DNA from: Bacteroidota bacterium
GTDB lineage: Bacteria; Bacteroidota; Bacteroidia; Chitinophagales; Chitinophagaceae
Assembly: GCA_025361325.1 (NCBI GenBank)
Contig: JANYAL010000163.1
Coordinates: 1 to 12,765 of the forward strand
Direction of reading: 5' to 3'
DNA: 12,765 nucleotides
The notes below the pieces were generated by a model. That model made no database searches, was not told the origin of the DNA, and saw only the letters and a program-made list of their open reading frames with translations. The position numbers and the translations under genes are program-made. Below are positions 1 through 6,718 of the stretch, piece after piece. Positions within the stretch are counted from its first letter, which is position 1. Every line of letters starts with the position of its first letter.

Positions 1-1
1 T

Positions 2-26
2 CCCCCCTGACCCCTGCCCAAATCCC
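2..26 (-). other. G-quadruplex motif (G-runs on minus strand)
   Basis: The plus strand carries C-runs at 2-7 (six), 11-14 (four), 17-19 (three) and 24-26 (three), separated by 3, 2 and 4 bases. On the minus strand this is a canonical G3+N1-7 quadruplex pattern, and two more runs follow at 38-42 and 44-46. The block is very unlike the A/T-rich sequence right after it. It may be the edge of a dispersed G-rich intergenic repeat, but the window cuts it off. The motif is seen directly; folding or function is inference. Confidence 0.45.
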
Positions 27-96
27 TTTTGGTCCATCCCCCTCCCAGAAAGTGTAGATACATATTTGGTAATCATTAATATGGTATTCATAATTT

Positions 97-113
97 AGTT
101 CATATTATGAACT
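97..113. promoter_or_regulatory. Perfect inverted repeat upstream of the exonuclease gene
   Basis: AGTTCAT and ATGAACT form perfect 7-bp arms around the 3-base centre ATT, 87 bases before the exonuclease start codon. No T-run follows, so it is not an intrinsic terminator. The short, symmetric, A/T-rich form suits a dimeric regulator's operator, but it could also be chance in A/T-rich DNA. The rest of 47-199 holds nothing else I can support. Confidence 0.3.
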
Positions 114-199
114 GCAAACCAGGAACCATATACTATAAACCCAAAACCAACTTGTATTTTAAGCGATCACTTTGTAAATTAGGGGCTTAATCACCCACT

Positions 200-925
200 A
201 TGCAAAACTTGAGGCTGGAAAACCTGCTCCTGATCGATATTGAAACAGTACCGCAACAAGAAGATTTTGATACTTTACCCGATGACTGGAAAAAGTTATG
301 GGAAGAAAAAGTGCAACGGTTGCTTCCTGAAAATACAACAGCCGCTTCTTACTATTCGCAGCGTGCCGGTGTGATGGCAGAATTCGCCAGGATCATCTGC
401 ATCAGTATCGGGTATTTCAAAAAAGACGGCGGTGCGCTTCAGCTACGTTTAAAATCCTTTTATGGAAGTGATGAAAAATTGCTGCTGGCCGATTTTCTAA
501 AAACACTTCATGTGATCGAATCCGGTAACGGTAATTGGAGTTTCACCGGGCATAACATCAAGGAATTCGATATTCCGTTTATATGCAGGAGGTTGCTGGT
601 GAATGCATTGCCCATACCCCCGTATCTCGATTTTCAGAACATGAAACCCTGGGAGACCAATCTTATAGACACTTTTCAGTACTGGCGGTTCGGGGACTAT
701 AAGAATTTTACATCATTGAAACTGCTGGCTGCGGCGCTGAACGTTCCTTCGCCCAAGGATGATATAGACGGAAGCATGGTGGCTGATGTGTACTACCGGG
801 AGAAAAACCTGCAGCGCATTGTGACGTATTGCCAGAAAGATGTAATCACCACCGGCAATATAGTTTTGCGGTTCAGGAACCAGCCATTGCTTACCAATGA
901 GCAGATCATCATTGTAACCACCTAG
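200..925 (+). CDS. Predicted 3'-5' exonuclease, PolB-like (DNA_pol_B_exo2 type)
   Basis: A 241-residue protein with the three DnaQ/DEDD exonuclease motifs in order. Exo I is D13-x-E15 in LLIDIETVP, Exo II is GHNIKEFD with D124, and Exo III is Y210-CQK-D214, which makes it DEDDy type. These four acidic residues would bind the two metal ions that cleave single 3' nucleotides. The length fits the stand-alone family related to the proofreading domain of family B polymerases; no polymerase domain follows. There is no signal peptide, so it should act in the cytoplasm, probably in DNA repair or RNA/DNA end trimming; its real substrate is unknown. The ATG at 200 gives exo I at the usual distance from the N-terminus; AGGGG at 181-185 is too far to be a good ribosome site. 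It seems to be a single-gene unit. Confidence 0.85.
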   Translation: MQNLRLENLLLIDIETVPQQEDFDTLPDDWKKLWEEKVQRLLPENTTAASYYSQRAGVMAEFARIICISIGYFKKDGGALQLRLKSFYGSDEKLLLADFLKTLHVIESGNGNWSFTGHNIKEFDIPFICRRLLVNALPIPPYLDFQNMKPWETNLIDTFQYWRFGDYKNFTSLKLLAAALNVPSPKDDIDGSMVADVYYREKNLQRIVTYCQKDVITTGNIVLRFRNQPLLTNEQIIIVTT

Positions 926-1003
926 AGCTGAGTGAATGGATAGCACAGTTTTCCAGCCTGTCATGCGCTTGTCCTGAATAATATAAGATCCTGACCAGGC
1001 AAT

Positions 1004-1021
1004 ATACCCTTTGGGTATTTT
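1004..1021 (+). terminator. Weak hairpin with short T-run after the exonuclease gene
   Basis: ATACCC and GGGTAT pair over a 3-base loop (6-bp stem, three G-C pairs) and are followed by TTT-G-TTT. It lies about 80 bases after the exonuclease stop codon. The stem is short and the T-run is interrupted, so termination would be inefficient; it may be only a chance palindrome. Confidence 0.3.
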
Positions 1022-1106
1022 GTTTATACTAATCCTGACTTGTTGTTTTGCGTTAATGCCATTATTTTTTTGAGGTTATATGAGATTAATAGATCTGCCG
1101 TCATCC

Positions 1107-1138
1107 TGTCAGATAGGTCACTCTGGCATTTTATTTGA
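1107..1138 (+). promoter_or_regulatory. Candidate htpG control region (repeated G[GT]CA units, sigma54-like spacing)
   Basis: Upstream of htpG are three related pentamers, TGTCA (1107), GGTCA (1116) and TGGCA (1124), spaced 9 and 8 bases apart. The last one, with TTGA at 1135-1138, has the GG-N10-G spacing of a sigma54 -24/-12 element, though the -12 pair reads GA and not the usual GC. This would start RNA near 1150, just before the ATG at 1159. No TAnnTTTG box with a well-spaced TTTG was found in 926-1158. The repeats could instead be a heat-shock operator. Both readings are inference. Confidence 0.3.
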
Positions 1139-1158
1139 TTCCTGCCTTGAAAAAATAT

Positions 1159-2973
1159 ATGCAAAAAGGTAGTATACGGGTACATACTGAGAATATTTTT
1201 CCGATCATCAAGAAATTCCTGTACAGTGAGCACGACATCTTTATCCGGGAGCTCGTAAGCAATGCCGTGGATGCCACACAGAAATTAAAGACGCTTTCTT
1301 CTATCGGTGAACTGAAGGGAGAACTGGGGGAATTGCGGATTGATCTGAAAATTGATGCCAAAAAGAAGACCCTTACAATTTCCGATATGGGTATCGGGAT
1401 GACAGGAGCGGAAGTAGATAAATACCTGAACCAGGTCGCTTTCAGCAGTGCGGAGGAATTCCTTGAAAAATACAAAGGCCAGAATGAAGCCAATATCATC
1501 GGGCATTTCGGTCTTGGTTTCTATTCTTCATTTATGGTGAGTGATAAGGTGGAAGTGATAACTAGATCTTACAAGGAAGATGCCGTTCCGGTTAAATGGG
1601 AGTGTGATGGAAGTCCTGAGTTTACCCTGGCGGACACAAAAAAGAAGAAAAGGGGTACCGACATCGTATTGTACCTGAATGACGAAAGCAGTGAATTTCT
1701 GGAACCGCAGCGAATTAAAGCTGTATTGGAGAGATTCTGCCGGTTCCTGCCCGTGCCCATCTTCTTTGAAGATAAGCAGGTGAACAACCCAACGCCGGCA
1801 TGGACCAGGAAGCCTTCGGAACTGACGGATGAGGATTACCGGAATTTTTATAAAGAACTATACCCCTATAGCGAACCTCCTTTGTTTTGGATTCATCTGA
1901 ATGTGGATTATCCGTTCAACCTTACCGGTATTCTGTACTTTCCCAAGATCAAGCAAAGCTATGAAATACAGAAGGACAAGATACAGTTGTACTCCAACCA
2001 GGTGTTTGTAACTGATGAAGTAAAGGATATCGTGCCCGAATTCTTAATGTTGCTTCATGGGGTCATAGATAGTCCCGACATTCCTCTTAATGTAAGCAGG
2101 AGTTATTTGCAGGGTGATCCCAACGTACGCAAGATCAATGCGCACATCACAAAGAAAGTGGCCGACAAACTGGAAGATATCTTCAACAACGACCGCAAGG
2201 CCATTGAGGAAAAATGGGAAAGCCTGGGGCTTTTTGTAAAATATGGCATGATGACCGATGACAAGTTCCTTGAAAAAGCGAACAGGTTCCTGGTCATGGA
2301 AACCACAGCCGGCAAGTATCAGACGCTCGAAGAGTATAAACTGGAAACGGAAACACTGCAAAAAAACAAGGATGGCAAGCAGGTGATCCTGTACACTACA
2401 GATCCTGTGCAGCAGGATGCCTTTATACAGCAGGCACTCGTAAAAGGATTCGTGGTCATAAAAATGGGTACCATTATAGACAATGGTTTTATCAACCAGA
2501 TGGAGATGAAATGGGAGAATATCGTTTTCACCAGGGTCGACAGTGATATAGTAGATAATCTTATTGATAAACAGGAATCGGGAGAAAGTGTTTTAAGTAA
2601 GGAAGATGCGGAAAAACTGAAGGAATTATTCGGTATGAAGATCCCCGAATTGAATATAACGGTTGAAATAAAGGGTCTGAGTACTGATGCCCCGCCGGTT
2701 ATAGCTACCCGTCCTGAGTTCATGCGGCGTATGAAAGACATGGCCACCATGCAGGGTGGGATGGGTGCATTTTATGCGAATATGCCGGATGAAGTGAACC
2801 TTACTGTGAATGGCAATCATCCGGTATACAGGAGTATTCTGGCCACGATAGAAAAGGAAAAGCAGGAAAAATGGGCACATAATCTTGCCGACCTGGCCCT
2901 ATTGTCGCAGGGGTTGCTTAAAGGTACCAGTTTGACGAACTTTATAAACAGGAGTGTGGAATTGATGAACTGA
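1159..2973 (+). CDS. htpG: Hsp90-family molecular chaperone HtpG
   Basis: A 604-residue cytoplasmic ATP-dependent chaperone. The N-terminal GHKL ATPase domain (about 1-205) shows E31-LVSN-AVDA with catalytic E31 and Mg/ATP-binding N35, then D76-MGIGM, then the glycine lid IGHFGLGFYSS (114-124). The middle domain begins near W215 and contains NVSRSYLQ with R314 as the likely gamma-phosphate-contacting arginine. The last ~110 residues are the dimerisation domain. The segment after DMGIGM reads NQVAFSSAEEFLEKY where E. coli has a TIAKSGT-type sequence; I recognise this as the Bacteroidota form. I chose ATG 1159 (MQKG...) because Bacteroidota HtpG proteins begin this way. In-frame TTG codons at 1135 and 1147 would add unconserved residues. 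The gene stands alone and its 3' end faces the methyltransferase 34 bases away. Confidence 0.97.
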   Translation: MQKGSIRVHTENIFPIIKKFLYSEHDIFIRELVSNAVDATQKLKTLSSIGELKGELGELRIDLKIDAKKKTLTISDMGIGMTGAEVDKYLNQVAFSSAEEFLEKYKGQNEANIIGHFGLGFYSSFMVSDKVEVITRSYKEDAVPVKWECDGSPEFTLADTKKKKRGTDIVLYLNDESSEFLEPQRIKAVLERFCRFLPVPIFFEDKQVNNPTPAWTRKPSELTDEDYRNFYKELYPYSEPPLFWIHLNVDYPFNLTGILYFPKIKQSYEIQKDKIQLYSNQVFVTDEVKDIVPEFLMLLHGVIDSPDIPLNVSRSYLQGDPNVRKINAHITKKVADKLEDIFNNDRKAIEEKWESLGLFVKYGMMTDDKFLEKANRFLVMETTAGKYQTLEEYKLETETLQKNKDGKQVILYTTDPVQQDAFIQQALVKGFVVIKMGTIIDNGFINQMEMKWENIVFTRVDSDIVDNLIDKQESGESVLSKEDAEKLKELFGMKIPELNITVEIKGLSTDAPPVIATRPEFMRRMKDMATMQGGMGAFYANMPDEVNLTVNGNHPVYRSILATIEKEKQEKWAHNLADLALLSQGLLKGTSLTNFINRSVELMN

Positions 2974-3007
2974 TCCGGGATGATCCGGTGAGTTGGTCGT
3001 TGTTCGT

Positions 3008-3697
3008 TCAATTGGTAAGAATGGATACTTCCAGGTACTTTATTTTTTTGAAGTGATATGATTCTTTGAATCCTGTTTTCAGGAACTGGTCCTTGTAGAT
3101 GGGATTTATATAAATCACTGCTATTTTCCTGGGATGTTGTTGAAGGCTGATGTGCATATTTTTCACAACCCCGCTCATGATAACTTCGTCGAATGGGTTG
3201 AATAGGAAGATACAGTCAGCATCTTTCGGGAACTCAAAGTAAAAAGCATCATTATTGATGACGGAAAAATCAATTGAGGAAAATTTTTGACTGGTGATCT
3301 GCAGGTTATTCCTTGCGGCTAAGCACAAATGTTCAGAAAAATCAATCCCGGTTAGTTTTTGAAAGCCATACGAGGCTGCCACGCACAGGGCTCTGCCCTT
3401 ACCGCACCCAATATCTACAATATGTTTTAATGCTATTCCTTTTCGTTCATCCGCAACCGGGAACAAAAGTCTCAATTGTTCAAAAGCTTCTACGAGCAGT
3501 TCATAACTTACGGGCATGTAGATCGTGGCATGGGAGATTTCGATACCCTTTTTTTTAAGCCTGCCTAATTCGTCGGCACCGGTGGTATTGATTCCGTATT
3601 TTTTTTCTCCTTTTACCTCTTCTGCAATGATGTACCGGGCAATTTTAATATTCCAGTTATAGGCCAGGTAAATGAAATATTTTGTGAATTTGAACAT
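3008..3697 (-). CDS. Class I SAM-dependent methyltransferase, substrate unknown
   Basis: A 229-residue soluble protein with a Rossmann-type methyltransferase core. Motif I is VDIGCGKGR (94-102), followed by acidic D118 in TGIDFS for the SAM ribose. N149-D150 probably precedes motif IV, and FLFNPF (165-169, NPF at 167-169) takes the place of the usual DPPY/NPPY-type motif. The N-terminal 60 residues contain a conserved-looking stretch (YGINTTGADEL, then ISHATIYMPVSY) that is probably the substrate-facing part. It is the last gene of the minus-strand cluster, 33 bases after recJ. The NPPF-like loop allows nitrogen methylation of protein, nucleic acid or small molecule, but nothing shows which. 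Two A8 tracts in the coding strand (plus positions 3549-3556 and 3599-3606) are slippage-prone. Confidence 0.75.
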   Translation of the reverse strand: MFKFTKYFIYLAYNWNIKIARYIIAEEVKGEKKYGINTTGADELGRLKKKGIEISHATIYMPVSYELLVEAFEQLRLLFPVADERKGIALKHIVDIGCGKGRALCVAASYGFQKLTGIDFSEHLCLAARNNLQITSQKFSSIDFSVINNDAFYFEFPKDADCIFLFNPFDEVIMSGVVKNMHISLQQHPRKIAVIYINPIYKDQFLKTGFKESYHFKKIKYLEVSILTN

Positions 3698-3730
3698 AGA
3701 AATCCTTTATCAATATATTTCGGAACATAA

Positions 3731-5428
3731 TTATTCACTTCGCCGGAGATCAACGACTTTCAACTGAAGGTTTATATTACCATTCCATTCATTCTCATCT
3801 ACCGTGAATACCAGGTCAACAGGTTTTTTAAGCAGTTGGAATTTATGGGCCAGGTTAAAACCTATTCCGGTGAAGGAAATATTACCCTGTTTCACTACAA
3901 ACCGGATATGATTTTCTTTTGCTATTTTGGAATACCCGGTATCCGTTACATTTCTTGCAATGAACACCGGTCGCATGTTTCCGGGCCCGAATGGTTCCAT
4001 CTGGCAAAGTATATTGTAGAAAGAACGGGTTATTTCGTTGAACGACAATTCTGCATCTATGACGATCTCCGGGATCAGTAAACGCTCATCAATGGAAGCG
4101 TTGACTACCTCCTCGAATTTACGCGTAAATGCTTCCAGGTTCTCGCGTAAAAGGGAGAGTCCGGCTGCGGCAAAATGTCCACCATACCCCAGCAGATATT
4201 CCCTGCAGGCATGAACCGCCTCATACAGATTAAAGCCGGGAACACTGCGTGCGCTACCTGTCACTACCTCTCCGCTTTGGGTAAGGACCACAGTGGGCCG
4301 GTAATGGTTTTCAATTAACCGGCTGGCCACTATTCCAACTACACCCTTATGCCAGGTTTCTTTGAAAACCACTGTTGTTTTCTTTTGGGCCAGGGTAAGA
4401 TCGGACCGTATCATATCCAGGGCCTCAGCAGTGATACTGTTGTCTGCCTCTTTGCGGTCGGTATTATCGCTGTGCAGCATGGCAGCAAATTCCATTGCCC
4501 GCTCCCCATCTTCTTCAATGAATAATTCCACAGCCTTTCTGGCATCATCCATTCTCCCGGCTGCATTTACCCGGGGTGCAATGACGAATACGACGTTGTT
4601 GATGGATAATTCTTTTTGGATGTTACCTAATTTGATCAGTGCTTTTATTCCCGGGTTTGGATACGCATTAATCTTTTTAAGACCATGCCAGGCAAATATC
4701 CTGTTCTCTCCGGTTATGGGTACGATATCTGCTGCAATTGCGGTGGCCAGCAGGTCCAGAAAGCAGAGGTAGTGTTCCTCATCGATGTTAAAATGATTGG
4801 CTAGTGCTGCAATTAGTTTAAAACCCACACCACATCCGCATAATTCCTTATAGGGATAAGGGCAATCCATTTGTTTGGGGTTCAATATGGCTACAGCGGC
4901 AGGCAATTCATGTTCAGGCAAATGATGATCGCAAACAATAAAATCGATGCCTAGTGATTTAGCATAAGCAATATGATCTACGGATTTGATACCGCAGTCC
5001 AGGGAAATGATTAGTGTGTGACCGCTATCTCTGGCAAAATCTATACCTGCTTTACTGATGCCATAACCTTCTCGGTACCGGTGGGGAATATAGAATTCCA
5101 GCATTTCGGGTTCATAGATCCTGGACAGGAATTTATACATGCAGGCAACCGCAGTAGTTCCGTCAACGTCGTAATCTCCGAACACAAGTATCCTTTCTTG
5201 TTTTTCAAAAGCAGTGATGATACGGTTCACTGCCTTGTCCATATCTTTCATCAGCCAGGGGTTATGAAGATCGGATAATTTTGGCCGGAAATATGCTTTT
5301 GCTTTGTCTAACTGGTCGATTTCTCTGTCAACGAGAATTGAACAGATGGTAGGGTTGATGGCAAGAGCTTGTTGTAAACGATCGACAATGCTTTCAACAG
5401 GGTGTACTATTTTCCATCTTTTTTCCAT
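3731..5428 (-). CDS. recJ: Single-stranded-DNA-specific 5'-3' exonuclease RecJ
   Basis: A 565-residue DHH-family nuclease. Motif I is DYDVDG (85-90), then LDCG with D144, the DHH triad at 167-169, and AADIVP with D234; these aspartates and histidines bind the catalytic metals. The DHHA1 domain follows, with ARSVPGFN near 393-400 and GYGGHFAAAG (414-423). An OB-fold-like C-terminal region (about 455-560) would bind single-stranded DNA. Length agrees with the family. RecJ degrades 5' single-stranded ends in RecF-pathway recombination and mismatch and base-excision repair. The frame stays open 50 codons further upstream, but that stretch overlaps the polyprenyl synthase and lacks family similarity; MEKRW at 5428 is the normal Bacteroidota start and leaves a 43-base gap. 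It is the second gene of the cluster. Confidence 0.96.
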   Translation of the reverse strand: MEKRWKIVHPVESIVDRLQQALAINPTICSILVDREIDQLDKAKAYFRPKLSDLHNPWLMKDMDKAVNRIITAFEKQERILVFGDYDVDGTTAVACMYKFLSRIYEPEMLEFYIPHRYREGYGISKAGIDFARDSGHTLIISLDCGIKSVDHIAYAKSLGIDFIVCDHHLPEHELPAAVAILNPKQMDCPYPYKELCGCGVGFKLIAALANHFNIDEEHYLCFLDLLATAIAADIVPITGENRIFAWHGLKKINAYPNPGIKALIKLGNIQKELSINNVVFVIAPRVNAAGRMDDARKAVELFIEEDGERAMEFAAMLHSDNTDRKEADNSITAEALDMIRSDLTLAQKKTTVVFKETWHKGVVGIVASRLIENHYRPTVVLTQSGEVVTGSARSVPGFNLYEAVHACREYLLGYGGHFAAAGLSLLRENLEAFTRKFEEVVNASIDERLLIPEIVIDAELSFNEITRSFYNILCQMEPFGPGNMRPVFIARNVTDTGYSKIAKENHIRFVVKQGNISFTGIGFNLAHKFQLLKKPVDLVFTVDENEWNGNINLQLKVVDLRRSE

Positions 5429-5471
5429 CAAGCTCCAGCTTTGTAAAAAGGGTAAGGAATGCCGGTTAAAG

Positions 5472-6434
5472 TTAATATTTTCTGTCAGTGGTATAGCGTA
5501 CCAGTTCTTCAAGGGCTTCTCGTATAGGGCCATCAGGGAATTCATAAAGTATGGCCAACGCCTCATCCCGATATGCATTCATCTGATCTTCTGCATATTT
5601 TATTCCTCCGGCTCCTACAACAGTATCAATCACAAACTTCACTTTTTCCGGTATCCTGTTTTCGTTCTTTATGATATAGATTAATGTCCGCTTAGTAGCG
5701 GGGTTAATGGTATTTAGTGTATAAATCAGGGGAAGGGTAAGTTTTTTTTCTTTGATATCATTACCTGTTGGCTTGCCGATATCTTCTTTGCCATAATCAA
5801 AGAGGTCGTCCTTGATCTGGAAGGCAATTCCGGCTTTTTCCCCAAACAATTTCATTTTACGGGTTATAGTTTGATCCTTACTGGTGCTGTAAGCACCTAC
5901 TGCGCATGCAGAAGACAGTAGTGAAGCAGTTTTATTACGGATGATCTCAAAATAGATATCTTCCTTTAAATTGAGTTTACGCGATTTTTCTATCTGCAGT
6001 AATTCCCCTTCACTCATTTGTTTTACAGCCTCAGAGAGGAGGTGGAGGTGCTCAAAATCATTATGGGTTGTGGAGAGCAACAACCCTTTTGACAAGAGGT
6101 AATCACCTACCAGGACAGCGATCTTGTTCTTCCAGATGGCATTAATTGAAAAAAATCCCCTACGTTCAAGAGATTCATCGACCACGTCATCATGCACCAG
6201 GGTGGCGGTATGCAATAATTCTACCAGTGCTGCAGCACGGTAAGTGCTTTCATTCACTTCTCCATGTAATTTGGCACTCAGGAATACAAACATCGGTCTC
6301 AGCTGTTTGCCTTTTCTTTTGATAATATACTTCATTATTGTATCCAGCAGACGGGTCTGGCTTTTAACAGATTCCCCAAACTTCTTTTCAAAAGTTTCCA
6401 GTTCCTCACCTATTACGTTTTTTATGAATTTCAT
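5472..6434 (-). CDS. Long-chain trans-polyprenyl diphosphate synthase (IspB-like)
   Basis: A 320-residue prenyltransferase that adds isopentenyl units to an allylic diphosphate. The first aspartate-rich motif is D82-DVVD and the second is D209-DLFD in FQIKDD; both bind Mg-diphosphate. R46-P in KGKQLRP binds isopentenyl diphosphate, with the first glycine of the usual GGK replaced by K41. NDIKEKKLTLP lies near 225-235. The residue five before the first DD is alanine (A77), as in E. coli IspB, which is linked to long products, so an octaprenyl or heptaprenyl chain for the menaquinone tail is likely. Heptaprenyl would fit the MK-7 usual in Chitinophagaceae, but chain length is inference. I chose MKFIKNV at 6434; an in-frame ATG 42 bases upstream adds residues unlike the family. 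First gene of the minus-strand cluster. Confidence 0.92.
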   Translation of the reverse strand: MKFIKNVIGEELETFEKKFGESVKSQTRLLDTIMKYIIKRKGKQLRPMFVFLSAKLHGEVNESTYRAAALVELLHTATLVHDDVVDESLERRGFFSINAIWKNKIAVLVGDYLLSKGLLLSTTHNDFEHLHLLSEAVKQMSEGELLQIEKSRKLNLKEDIYFEIIRNKTASLLSSACAVGAYSTSKDQTITRKMKLFGEKAGIAFQIKDDLFDYGKEDIGKPTGNDIKEKKLTLPLIYTLNTINPATKRTLIYIIKNENRIPEKVKFVIDTVVGAGGIKYAEDQMNAYRDEALAILYEFPDGPIREALEELVRYTTDRKY

Positions 6435-6639
6435 ATTTAAAAGAAAGCAATATAGTGTAGTAATAGGCCCTGTCAAAGTAAAAATAATAACTTGTGTATT
6501 TTGAATTATGTCATCTAAATAAATAAGTGGTTATGAATATTTAATTTGAATGCAACTTAATTGACGAAAAAAGGGTCATTTGGAATGAAAAGTCAAGAGA
6601 TTTTCTTTAGGTGAATTCATAATTAAATCATAAAAATAA

Positions 6640-6670
6640 TTTGAATATTGAGGCTCTTTTGATACTTTTG
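6640..6670 (+). promoter_or_regulatory. Bacteroidota-type promoter for the OmpA-like gene
   Basis: TTTG at 6640-6643 (-33 element) and TACTTTTG at 6663-6670 (perfect TAnnTTTG -7 element) are 19 bases apart, matching the Bacteroidota primary-sigma consensus. RNA should start near 6676-6678, giving a leader of about 42 A/T-rich bases with no Shine-Dalgarno sequence. The rest of the divergent region 6435-6639 is A/T-rich and shows no strong box for the opposite gene. Confidence 0.75.
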
Positions 6671-6718
6671 CTTTAAATCAAAACTAACATATTTAGAAAT
6701 TTCATTAACTATTAGATT

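Noticed and set aside
1..37. Minus-strand ATG at 37 opening a frame to the left edge behind a G-rich stretch.
   Set aside because: Only 12 codons are visible, the G-rich stretch touches the ATG with no normal spacing, and the sequence is a low-complexity G-run block.
1135..1158. Upstream TTG starts (1135, 1147) for htpG.
   Set aside because: They add residues not found at the start of HtpG; the ATG at 1159 gives the expected MQKG N-terminus.
2319..2750. 143-codon open frame antisense to htpG.
   Set aside because: Serine/leucine-rich shadow of a strongly conserved gene, with no family features. The same holds for the 136-codon frame antisense to recJ at 4362-4772 and the other antisense frames.
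2971..2988. Tandem TGATCCGG units at the htpG stop codon.
   Set aside because: Only two copies of eight bases; no array, hairpin or insertion-site structure around them.
5429..5578. Fifty extra N-terminal codons for recJ.
   Set aside because: They overlap the polyprenyl synthase 3' end in another frame and do not resemble RecJ; MEKRW at 5428 does.
6474..6481. TTACTTTG on the minus strand as a -7 box for the polyprenyl synthase.
   Set aside because: One mismatch to TAnnTTTG and no TTTG at the proper distance; chance matches are common in A/T-rich DNA.
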